Of a stretch of 64,000 nt of DNA, positions 35,192 to 42,661 are shown piece after piece. The translations under genes and the position numbers were made by a program. Positions within the stretch are counted from its first letter, which is position 1. Each line of letters opens with the position of its first letter. The stretch comes from CBDAQD01 sp965275905 (GTDB taxonomy: Bacteria > Pseudomonadota > Alphaproteobacteria > Rhizobiales > JAJFHC01): positions 32,658 to 96,657 of the forward strand of contig CBDHYJ010000038.1 of NCBI GenBank assembly GCA_965275905.1, in the 5' to 3' direction. Under the pieces are notes generated by a model. It saw only the letters and a list, made by a program, of their open reading frames with translations, was not told where the DNA came from and did not search any database.

Positions 35192-36909
35192 CTGGAAGCT
35201 TGGAGTCCTCTGTCGGTTCCGGATTCCGATGCGATCTCATGAGGAAGTGACTGCCGGTCTTCGATAAGCAGGATGTTCAGAGGTTCGCTTCGCCCGCGCA
35301 CCTCGATTTCTCGCTGGGTCGCATCCAGGCCACCGACGCCGGCGGTAAGAGCGACCGCTTCTGAGACTATGACCGGCACTCCTGCCTCCTTGGTCATGGA
35401 TTCCAGCCGGCTCGCGGTATTCACAGGATCGCCGATCGCAGTGACCGACGTTGCCCGGCCGTGTCCCATCTCGCCGACAACAACAGCACCCGCATGAATC
35501 CCTATGCCGATCCGGAGAGGTGCCTCAAGGTCATTCTTGAGTTCGGAGTTGATTGCGTCCAGGCGGTCCAGCATCCGGCGAGCCGCAGCAAGTGAAGCGC
35601 GGCATCCCGCCTCGGGGCCCTCTTCAATCCCGAAGAGAGCCATGATGCCGTCGCCTATGAACTTGTCGACATAGCCGCCGGACGCCTCGATCGCGGCACC
35701 CATTTCGGCGAAGTAACGGTTCAGGATGAAAACAACATCATAGGGAAGTTTCTTCTCCGAGATCGTCGTGAAGCCTCGGAGGTCCGCGAACAATATCGCA
35801 ATTTCCCGTTCTTCGCCGTGGATGTATTTCGGTCGTCCCGCCTGCGCGCTCGGCGCGATATTGGGTGGCAGCAGGGGGACGACTTCAGTTTCGGCAATTG
35901 GCCGCAACTGGCAGGCCAGGCGGATATTCCGGTTAGCACCGATGCGGGCAAGGACCTTTTGTTCGCCTTCATCGGCTACCGGAAGAAGGTCAAGGCCGGT
36001 ACCCACGCGCACACGACACGTTGAACAACGCCCGCGTCCGCCGCAAACAGAAGCGTGCGGAAGGCCGTTGATGCGACTTGCATCCAGCACCGTCATGCCT
36101 CTCTTTATTTGAATGACGCGGTCCCCGGGATAGACCAGGCGAACGGATTCAGTCTTTCGTCGATAGAGCCGGATTGCTCTTGCGAGGAACACAGCGATTA
36201 TCAGTCCGACGAATCCAATCTGGAATGTCGGCGTCCAACTGTTCAGGAACTCGAGTGATTCCGGGTGGGGTTGTCCCGACTTGGCCTGAATCGCGGCGAC
36301 CCAGTCGGCATTCTCCAGAAGAGGAACGGCTTCTTTGCCAGCTGACAGGGCGCCCAGCAACGCCAAAGTCGGCAGTAGCACGGCGAAGGCGAGCAGATAG
36401 GGCGCGACGCGGTGATAGTACGGCCGGAGCCGAAGCCAGAAATGCAGACCAATACAGCCATGTATCCACGCTACAACCACTGCAATTGCAATGATGACGC
36501 CCTTGACCGGCTCGAAATGCCAGAAGATGAGGACCGTCAAATAGTAGGTCGATGTGAGCCCGAAGACTTCATCGATAGCGCGTGTCCCGATTATGTGCTC
36601 GGCGAGGAGCAAAGGAAGTATCAGGCCCAATCCCAGTTGGGTGCCTTCCCAGAATGACATCTTCAGGGTCGATTTCAGATAGAGCGCGCGAAGAGCGATC
36701 AGGACGTGAACAAGCAGCGAGCCGTAGAGCAAAAGGCTCATTGGAGGAAACCGCCAGACGTTCATGAACCAGTCCTTGGCGTTCTCCTGCAACTCGATGG
36801 ATACGAGGCCAAGTGAGTGATTGGAGAAGTGTGTTGTCACATATGCAAAGAGAACCAGTCCGGTGACTTGTCTCAGTCTGTTGATCCGGTCTGTCGTAAT
36901 CAGCTTCAT
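35188..36909 (-). CDS. CyaC-like membrane adenylate cyclase with SdhC-like and [2Fe-2S] domains
   Basis: A 573-residue three-part fusion. Residues 1-245 form six membrane helices with several His (TTHFSNHSLG, LLVHVLIALRAL, LLAEHIIGT, IFWHFEP, WIHGCIGLHFW), like the diheme-b succinate dehydrogenase anchor of Sinorhizobium meliloti CyaC. Residues about 250-345 are a plant-type ferredoxin domain with four Cys (VCGGRGRCSTCRV plus RLACQL). Residues about 368-545 are a class III cyclase with metal-binding Asp in ILFADLRGFTT, Lys and Asp in VDKFIGDGIMALFG, and TAIGDPVNTASRLE. Lys in that position and Thr before IGD favour ATP. It would make cAMP in response to quinone or redox state. It is a single gene, converging with EamA. 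Confidence 0.9.
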   Translation of the reverse strand: MKLITTDRINRLRQVTGLVLFAYVTTHFSNHSLGLVSIELQENAKDWFMNVWRFPPMSLLLYGSLLVHVLIALRALYLKSTLKMSFWEGTQLGLGLILPLLLAEHIIGTRAIDEVFGLTSTYYLTVLIFWHFEPVKGVIIAIAVVVAWIHGCIGLHFWLRLRPYYHRVAPYLLAFAVLLPTLALLGALSAGKEAVPLLENADWVAAIQAKSGQPHPESLEFLNSWTPTFQIGFVGLIIAVFLARAIRLYRRKTESVRLVYPGDRVIQIKRGMTVLDASRINGLPHASVCGGRGRCSTCRVRVGTGLDLLPVADEGEQKVLARIGANRNIRLACQLRPIAETEVVPLLPPNIAPSAQAGRPKYIHGEEREIAILFADLRGFTTISEKKLPYDVVFILNRYFAEMGAAIEASGGYVDKFIGDGIMALFGIEEGPEAGCRASLAAARRMLDRLDAINSELKNDLEAPLRIGIGIHAGAVVVGEMGHGRATSVTAIGDPVNTASRLESMTKEAGVPVIVSEAVALTAGVGGLDATQREIEVRGRSEPLNILLIEDRQSLPHEIASESGTDRGLQASS

Positions 36910-37042
36910 GGGATGTTCTTCATCAGCATTGTGGCATGCACGTCAATGGAACAAGAACCACTGGCGTCCGACGGGTCCGGTGCTTTAAGGCTAGGTGTTG
37001 AAGATTCAATTTGCCGGCCCCTTGCCAAGCGAGGCTAATGCA

Positions 37043-37510
37043 ATGACGAAGAATTTGCGATTCAGGCGTGCGCAATACGATGATCTGCGCGAAATCGTGC
37101 GGATGCTCGCCGATGATGCGTTGGGCTCGCAACGGGAGGAATACGCGGACCCGGTGCCGGATTCATACATCGAGGCATTCAATGCGCTGTCCGATGGTCC
37201 CAACAACATGCTGGTCGTGGCGGAGCAGGATGAAGTCATCGTCGGCACCATGCAGTTGACCTTCATACCGAGCATTTCCTTCCGCGGAGGCACCCGGCTT
37301 CTTATTGAAAGTGTTCGGGTGGATCGACCATTCAGAGGACAAGGGATGGGCGAAGAGATGTTCCAGTGGGCCATCGGACAAGCGCGGGAACGAGACTGCG
37401 TCATGGTGCAACTGACCACCAACGCCGAACGTCCGGATGCGTTGCGATTCTACGAACGCCTGGGATTCAAGGCGTCGCATGTGGGTTTGAAACTCTATCT
37501 GCCATCTTGA
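37043..37510 (+). CDS. GNAT family N-acetyltransferase
   Basis: A 155-residue GNAT enzyme. Motif A is ESVRVDRPFRGQGMGEEMF (R-G-Q-G-M-G), followed by VQLTTNAERPDALRFYERLG and a C-terminal HVGLKLYL strand. The ATG at 37043 has GAGG about nine bases ahead; the in-frame codons upstream add nothing that resembles the fold. It is divergent from the CyaC-like gene. The acceptor substrate is unknown. Confidence 0.87.
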   Translation: MTKNLRFRRAQYDDLREIVRMLADDALGSQREEYADPVPDSYIEAFNALSDGPNNMLVVAEQDEVIVGTMQLTFIPSISFRGGTRLLIESVRVDRPFRGQGMGEEMFQWAIGQARERDCVMVQLTTNAERPDALRFYERLGFKASHVGLKLYLPS

Positions 37511-37589
37511 CGGTGGACATGGAGCAGCACTTTGGACTGTGAAGGTCGTGGTTTTCCGCTCATCAATTTCCTGTTGGGATTCATCTCAG

Positions 37590-38006
37590 TCACGGATTGG
37601 CGCGAACGATCCCGCTTTTTGTTCCATCTTCAAATGTAATTTCCACGCTGATTGACTGGGCCGTACCAAGTGGAAGCGAAATGTACGGACGATCCGTGGT
37701 CACCGCGTTGGGATTTTCAGGATTGCAGGGCTGAAGCGCGTATTCCTGGTCGAGCGCATCTGAATTGAGACTGTAGCGGACCTTCGTGATTCCACACCTG
37801 TAGACTTCCAGGTGCGTGAAGTAGATCAACTGACGGCCATTGAAGTCCCGAAAATGCACCCAGCTACCTTCGGTCATTCCGAGAATTTGTTTTTCCTGCC
37901 CACGAAGGCCCTGCGCCCATGCCGTGGACAGCAAGTAATGCAACGCGCAGGAAGCACAGAGAATAATCCAGAGAGGGCGTGACATACGTCCGAGCGGCGA
38001 CAACAT
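37590..38006 (-). CDS. Exported hypothetical protein
   Basis: A 138-residue protein with a signal peptide (SRPLWIILCASCALHYLLSTAWAQG). The mature part is beta-rich: SWVHFRDFNGRQLIYFTHLEVYRCGITKVR, then SISVEITFEDGT. Two Cys (YRCG and LQPCN) could pair in the periplasm. An in-frame ATG at 37985 is an equally good start. The family is not recognised. It lies on the same strand 55 bases downstream of the acidic protein gene. Confidence 0.65.
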   Translation of the reverse strand: MLSPLGRMSRPLWIILCASCALHYLLSTAWAQGLRGQEKQILGMTEGSWVHFRDFNGRQLIYFTHLEVYRCGITKVRYSLNSDALDQEYALQPCNPENPNAVTTDRPYISLPLGTAQSISVEITFEDGTKSGIVRANP

Positions 38007-38061
38007 CTGCCGATTAGATCACTTGTCTCTCTGAAGGTCGAATCCGATGCCTGGTATGAAG

Positions 38062-38379
38062 TCAGGCGATTCTGAGGATATCGTTGATGGCGCGCTCCGC
38101 GACATCCGGGTCTATTCCGAAACGCTTTCGGACGTGACCGATTAAGCCATCACGAATATCGTCACGCTCGGGCCAGTCGCCGTCGTCCGCATCTTCCAGA
38201 TCGAAGTCGCCAGCTTCAGGCAGATCGGGAGCGTCATCACCGACGGTGGCGCTGTCATCATGTGCGAGACTCATGACGTTGGTCATTGTCCCGTCTTCCT
38301 CATCTTCCAGCAAAAATTTGGGCGATTCCTCGGCCTGTTTTGCCTTGACCGACTTACGCCTCGGCTTCTTGCCTGCCAT
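38062..38379 (-). CDS. Small acidic hypothetical protein
   Basis: A 105-residue cytoplasmic protein. A basic N-terminus (MAGKKPRRKSVKAK) is followed by a strongly acidic stretch (DDAPDLPEAGDFDLEDADDG) and a short C-terminal helix pair (DGLIGHVRKRFGIDPDVAERAIND). It has a good ribosome binding site (GGAGGG eight bases ahead). The bipartite charge suggests a nucleic-acid or protein-binding role, but I do not recognise the family. Confidence 0.65.
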   Translation of the reverse strand: MAGKKPRRKSVKAKQAEESPKFLLEDEEDGTMTNVMSLAHDDSATVGDDAPDLPEAGDFDLEDADDGDWPERDDIRDGLIGHVRKRFGIDPDVAERAINDILRIA

Positions 38380-38629
38380 GCTGGAACCCTCCTACGCCAC
38401 ACACCTGTTTTTCGCTAATCGGCTCTTGTGAATTGTTTTATTGCCGAACCTGCCCACGCTTTTTTCAGGGCATTTCAACCCCGAGTCGAAATATTTGCGT
38501 GACGATGGGGCCGTTTTTGGAGCGGTATGTGGCGATTTCAGGGCAGCCTTTGCCAACACAATGATCGGTTTCGCCTTTTGGGCCGCGTGTCTGATTGTTG
38601 AGATTCAACTCATGCGCGAGTTGTTCATC

Positions 38630-39835
38630 TCAATAAGATATGTTGACTTCAATCCGTTTGCGGTCCGAAAGGGCAAATAGACCGGCTATCAGAGACAGAA
38701 CGGCGAATCCCGCCATGGTAAGTGTCATGGACCATTGGGAGTCGCCTTGGAAGTAACCGACAATGAGTGTGCCCAGACCTCCGAGAATGAGTTGGAGGAA
38801 ACCGGCAAGGCCGGATGCGGCGCCGGCCATCTCCGGTCTTACACTTACCGCATTGGCGAGCGTGTTCGGGATCGTGAGGCCATTCGAGACGCCGATTATC
38901 AACATGGGAAGAAATATTGCGATTGGGTTCAGAATACCCAGCGTCGCCAAAAGCACGAGCAGACCGGCACCTGCGACGGCAATCAGGTTGCCGGCCATGA
39001 CCATCGCGTCTGTCCCGTACTTCCTGGAGAACCGCCCGGACAGGAAATTACCTGTCATGTACCCCGTTGCCGACAGCATGAAGTAAAGCCCGTATTCGAC
39101 TTTCGATCGGCCGAGCAGTTGCTCCATGATAAAGGGTGCCCCCGCCAGGAATGAAAAGAATATGGCAACGGCAAACGCTCCGCAGAGCGCATTCGACCGG
39201 AACAGGGGGATCTGGAGCAGCGTTCTGAAATCACGGGCGATGCCCGTAACGCCAGGCATGGGTCGGACCGACTTGATGGTCTCGTGCAATGTTAGCCACG
39301 AGGCGCCCAGCACGATGAAACCGAGTACTCCCATGAATGCAAAACTGGCTCTCCAATCAAACCAGACATCGAGATAGCCGCCGATACTAGGCGCGAACAT
39401 AGGCGCCAGCACCATCGCCATGGTGATGTAGCCGAGCATGCTTGCCGATGTGTCACGATCCCACAGATCGCGCACTATTGCTCTGCTGAGGACCAGACCT
39501 GCGCATCCGCCTGCCGCCTGAACCACCCGGCCAATGATCAGCTCTGTGATTGTTGTCGCAGCCATGCACCCAATGCTTCCTGCGATAAACAGGATCATGC
39601 CGAACAGGAGCACCGGACGGCGTCCAAACCGGTCTGAAAGCGGCCCAAGGAAAATTTGCGCGATCGCGATCGCAAACAGATACCCGGTCAGGGTCAGCTG
39701 GATGACAGCATATTCTGTATCAAACACCGCACGCATTCCCGGCATGGACGGGATGAAGATATTCAGCGCCATGGGACCTATGGCGCTGATCGCGATCAGA
39801 ATCGCGAGCGACGGCTTTCGTTCTGTCAGTTCCAT
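38630..39835 (-). CDS. Bcr/CflA-type multidrug efflux MFS transporter
   Basis: A 401-residue, twelve-helix major facilitator of the DHA1 drug:proton antiporter branch. The opening IPSMPGMRAVFDTEYAVIQL and the loop signature GPLSDRFGRRPVLLFGM are typical of Bcr/CflA, which exports bicyclomycin, chloramphenicol and similar drugs. VVQAAGGCAGLVLSRAIVRD in TM4-5 also fits. It is a single gene. Its promoter region faces the small-RNA locus at 40 kb. Confidence 0.9.
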   Translation of the reverse strand: MELTERKPSLAILIAISAIGPMALNIFIPSMPGMRAVFDTEYAVIQLTLTGYLFAIAIAQIFLGPLSDRFGRRPVLLFGMILFIAGSIGCMAATTITELIIGRVVQAAGGCAGLVLSRAIVRDLWDRDTSASMLGYITMAMVLAPMFAPSIGGYLDVWFDWRASFAFMGVLGFIVLGASWLTLHETIKSVRPMPGVTGIARDFRTLLQIPLFRSNALCGAFAVAIFFSFLAGAPFIMEQLLGRSKVEYGLYFMLSATGYMTGNFLSGRFSRKYGTDAMVMAGNLIAVAGAGLLVLLATLGILNPIAIFLPMLIIGVSNGLTIPNTLANAVSVRPEMAGAASGLAGFLQLILGGLGTLIVGYFQGDSQWSMTLTMAGFAVLSLIAGLFALSDRKRIEVNISY

Positions 39836-39983
39836 GTGACCCTGGCTTGGGGAGACGGGTGTGAAGGGGTTCGTCGGCGTCTGCGATCAGTGGGACAAGA
39901 TGATATGTCGATCGCGTTGCAGCAACCAAATTGTTCAAGTCAATGCGCCGGCCCGTGCCTGAGTCGTCGATGCGTATTGTTGT

Positions 39984-40012
39984 TTGACCGCATCGATAAC
40001 GTTCTATATGTT
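39984..40012 (+). promoter_or_regulatory. Promoter of the candidate small RNA
   Basis: TTGACC (39984-39989) and TATGTT (40007-40012) are separated by 17 bases, close to the sigma-70-type consensus. Transcription would start near 40019, just ahead of three hairpins. No coding start follows before the terminator. Confidence 0.55.
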
Positions 40013-40018
40013 CATGTT

Positions 40019-40166
40019 ATGTTCTCATTGCTGACCTCCCCCTGAACTGTCCCCCCGACAGTTTCGGCCATGGGAACACAAGAGCGGCTGTCGCCCCCTC
40101 GACAACCCTGCCGCTCAGAAACTGCGCCCCGCAGTCGCTCTGGCCCGAGCGGCTGCGGGGCTTTTC
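40019..40166 (+). ncRNA. Candidate small RNA with C-rich loops
   Basis: A transcript of about 148 bases is bounded by a promoter and a strong terminator in the 402-base gap between two genes. Hairpin 1 (40044-40064) is AACTGTC paired with GACAGTT around a CCCCC loop. Hairpin 2 (40082-40116) has GAGCGGC/GCCGCTC and TGTCG/CGACA stems, a CCCCCT loop and an ACCCT bulge. Hairpin 3 is the terminator. A third C-rich run, ACCTCCCCCT (40035-40043 or so), lies unpaired before hairpin 1. Exposed C-rich segments complementary to ribosome binding sites are the mark of several alphaproteobacterial trans-acting sRNA families (for example the alpha-r families). I cannot name the family. Alternatively it is an attenuated leader of the 93-residue gene at 40238. 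Confidence 0.65.
40126..40165 (+). terminator. Strong Rho-independent terminator
   Basis: A 15-base stem (GCCCCGCAGTCGCTC with GAGCGGCTGCGGGGC, one G-T wobble), a six-base loop TGGCCC and then TTTTC. It closes the candidate small RNA and sits 72 bases ahead of the 93-residue gene. Confidence 0.85.
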
Positions 40167-40237
40167 GTTGTCGCGAGAACTGTTTCTCCGGGTGTGCTGA
40201 ATTTCGGGCTTATCGAAGAGAACAGAGGCGGCGGCAT

Positions 40238-40519
40238 ATGGTTCGCGTCATACGATTTCCTGTGCCGCCGTCTGCGGAGCGGACGCGGCGACTCGCCCGT
40301 CAATCGGACTTGCCCCAGACCGTGCTTGAGGCGCAGATCCAGGATACGAACCAGGCGTTGGTCGAGGCAGGAGTTCCGGTACCGACAACTGAGGATCATG
40401 CGTTTGTCGCCGCGTGCCGCGCGCGGCGCATTCGTCCCGACGACATCGCCGGCGATGATGGCCGGGCAATCCTTGCGCGGCGCATCGTCCGCGCACTCAA
40501 TGCGCAATTCATGAATTAG
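40238..40519 (+). CDS. Small protein ahead of the toxin-like gene
   Basis: A 93-residue protein of unknown family. The ATG at 40238 has AGAGGCGG ahead. A start at 40070 would run coding sequence through the terminator hairpin and is rejected. The product is basic and helical (ERTRRLARQSDLPQTVLEAQ, DHAFVAACRARRIRPDD, GRAILARRIVRALNAQ). It has no signal or membrane segment. It is 73 bases upstream of the toxin-like gene on the same strand, so it may be a chaperone or adaptor for it, or a regulator; this is a guess from context. Confidence 0.6.
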   Translation: MVRVIRFPVPPSAERTRRLARQSDLPQTVLEAQIQDTNQALVEAGVPVPTTEDHAFVAACRARRIRPDDIAGDDGRAILARRIVRALNAQFMN

Positions 40520-40592
40520 CTGGCCGGTTGCTGCGGTCGCCGGAACCGCGCGGCCATCCATCCATCGCAACAAATCAGAGGATGGCGACACG

Positions 40593-42137
40593 ATGTGTCT
40601 CCCAATCTTTACGCCTGGCCATATGCCGTCGGCGCGCCGTTCTGCGCGACCCGTAGCAAGTACAATCGACGCGGGAGTCTCACTCGAAGGACTTGCATCG
40701 AGAAGCGACAGGGTCGTGTTTGCAAGTGCTCCGTCTCCCGTTGATCGTGACGATATCGGCCGCTCGTCGCAGAGTCCTGCTGCAGCCTTGTCGTCGAAAC
40801 AGAATTCTCGCCCACCTTCATTGCAAGGAAATGCGGCCCAGAGATTGGCCGGAGGGCGCTTGATCGGCTCTCCTGTTTCAATTCCAGCTCAGGAATCCGG
40901 TGTTCAAAGTGGTGGTTTGTTGAACCGCCCGGCACCTGAGCGGCGCAAGCCGCTGAAATTCATCCGACGGGACCCCGCAGAAGCAAGGCAGTCTTCTACT
41001 GCACCGCGTAGCGCCAATCATGTCGGCGAAGCCCTGGGCCCAAAAGCCCTGCGGCCACCACCAGAGCAGCGGTTCACAACTGATACTGCGGGTCGTTCAG
41101 ACACATTCATCCGCCGCCCTGGAGAGCAAGCCGGTATCTTCCTCGATCGTGTCACCAGATCTCTAATCGATGGCCGCGGCGGCGGCGCATCGGGTACCGC
41201 AACTGCGGCAAAGGAACTGTTAAGGCACGGCGATGTGGCCACAGTGCTACGGCAACAGGCGCTCTCGAAATTGCAACGCCATGCCATCGACACGCGGATG
41301 TCGAGCGCGGAATTCTTGCGTCGTGCCCAGGCGATCCGCGACGTCGTCCCGGTGGCGATTTCGGATGATGCGAAAAGAGTCGCCGGATTGCCGCTCCCTG
41401 TTATTTGGTTGCTCGGTTACGGATTGCCGGCAGCGGCGGGTGCTTTCTATTTGCAGCAAAACAAGGATCGACTGGTTCCGCGGGGCTTCATAACGCCCGG
41501 ACGGGATGCGCTGCCCGAATTCCCGCTTCCAGGGTTCTCGCCTGATTTCAGCATAGGCGATGAAGAACGTTTTCCTGAAGCGGGAAAAGATTCAAATTCA
41601 AGAATACTTGCCGGACCCGAGATTCGCCCCGTTGAGCCAAAAATTCAAAAGACACCCGATCATCGACAAGTTTCGAGCGACGCCCGCGTACTCTTTAACA
41701 ACAAGATTGAAGCGGAACACGCGCTCAATGATCCGGAGAGGCTCAGGCGCATAGCCGATGCTCTCGAAAAGCAAGGCATCGAATTCGAGGTATTCAGTGG
41801 CGACGAGTTAAGAGACCGCAGAAGACGGGGTATCGTTGCATCGATGATGGATCTCGGTAACGGACGGGTCAGGATTGGTATCATGCCAGACGCCGGCCCG
41901 AGTGCTTTGTTTGAGGAGTTGATTCACAGTGCTCACAAGCGCAGTGGTAGGTTCGACCGCTGGACAACGTTATATGACTATGACGCTGCGGTAACCAAAT
42001 CGGAATACGAGGTGGCAAAGAAGCTCGTTCGAAATCGGCACGCTTACCGAATTCCTTTGGAGGAGCATGAGCAAAACCTGAAGAACCTCAGGCAACTTGA
42101 ACAGGAAATGAAAGACAAGGGAATGCCTTTGCCATGA
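40593..42137 (+). CDS. Modular toxin-like protein with putative metallopeptidase C-terminus
   Basis: A 514-residue protein with the layout of polymorphic toxins. Residues 1-180 are Ser/Pro/Arg-rich and look disordered, after a start of MCLPIFTPG. Residues about 180-265 are helical, 270-292 are hydrophobic (LPVIWLLGYGLPAAAGAFYL), and 300-360 are a Pro-rich linker (LPEFPLPGFSPDFS). The last 150 residues are a compact domain with FEELIHSAHKRSG (E441, E442, H445, H448) and EYEVAKKLVRNRHAYRIP. This resembles, from memory, zincin-like metallopeptidase toxin domains, but a canonical HExxH is absent. There is no Sec signal peptide. Its stop overlaps the next gene by ATGA, the usual form of a toxin-immunity pair. 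The role is inferred. Confidence 0.6.
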   Translation: MCLPIFTPGHMPSARRSARPVASTIDAGVSLEGLASRSDRVVFASAPSPVDRDDIGRSSQSPAAALSSKQNSRPPSLQGNAAQRLAGGRLIGSPVSIPAQESGVQSGGLLNRPAPERRKPLKFIRRDPAEARQSSTAPRSANHVGEALGPKALRPPPEQRFTTDTAGRSDTFIRRPGEQAGIFLDRVTRSLIDGRGGGASGTATAAKELLRHGDVATVLRQQALSKLQRHAIDTRMSSAEFLRRAQAIRDVVPVAISDDAKRVAGLPLPVIWLLGYGLPAAAGAFYLQQNKDRLVPRGFITPGRDALPEFPLPGFSPDFSIGDEERFPEAGKDSNSRILAGPEIRPVEPKIQKTPDHRQVSSDARVLFNNKIEAEHALNDPERLRRIADALEKQGIEFEVFSGDELRDRRRRGIVASMMDLGNGRVRIGIMPDAGPSALFEELIHSAHKRSGRFDRWTTLYDYDAAVTKSEYEVAKKLVRNRHAYRIPLEEHEQNLKNLRQLEQEMKDKGMPLP

Positions 42138-42487
42138 AACCCGGATATGCCCATGTTGGAACGGTCTATTCTGCTACCAGATTCACCCGGGGTGACGAGG
42201 TTATTGTCGGCAGCAGTGATGTACTCATCACTGTCGCCGATAAATATCCCCCGGTGTCGGGTGGAAATGTCCTGATCGAACACGAAGGCGAGATGTACAA
42301 GTTCAGAATTCGGTCGTGGCAGGTTGCACGTGTTGGTCCGGACGGCGAACGCCTTCCCGTCAAGGATATCTACAAGCTCTATTTGAATCTCATGCCGGAA
42401 GGCAAAGCGGAATTCGATCTGATGGGCAAGGAATTGTGGGCGGAACCTTCCGAATATCCATCCAAAAATCCGGACGATGGTCGATAA
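42134..42487 (+). CDS. Putative cognate immunity protein
   Basis: A 117-residue cytoplasmic protein of no known family. It is beta-rich in the first half (AHVGTVYSATRFTRGDEVIVG, VLIEHEGEMYKFRIRSWQV) and helical later (VKDIYKLYLNLMPEGKAEF), with a polar tail. Its ATG overlaps the stop of the toxin-like gene (ATGA), so translation is probably coupled. Size, coupling and lack of similarity to housekeeping families fit an immunity protein. No direct sequence evidence for inhibition was seen. Confidence 0.55.
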   Translation: MKPGYAHVGTVYSATRFTRGDEVIVGSSDVLITVADKYPPVSGGNVLIEHEGEMYKFRIRSWQVARVGPDGERLPVKDIYKLYLNLMPEGKAEFDLMGKELWAEPSEYPSKNPDDGR

Positions 42488-42661
42488 TAGATCTGGTCTG
42501 CGCTCAGGTTAGCGCGGACGGCTGTGCGCAGTTAAAAGTAGCTGTGGAGTGTCATCTACACTTTAGTCGCGAAGAAGCGGGAGAAACCAAAGTGATTGGG
42601 GGTGACACATCGCAAGAATTGGAGGGGAATTTGCCGGCCGGATCTCGGCCAAGGCGAAAAC

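Noticed and set aside
40070..40237. Longer start for the 93-residue gene
   Set aside because: It would translate hairpin 2 and the terminator stem into Cys/Arg-rich sequence, and the ATG at 40238 has a good ribosome binding site.
42134..42487. Immunity gene as a C-terminal fragment of the toxin gene after a frameshift
   Set aside because: It has its own ATG in an ATGA overlap and a separate folded-looking sequence; the toxin domain appears complete before it.
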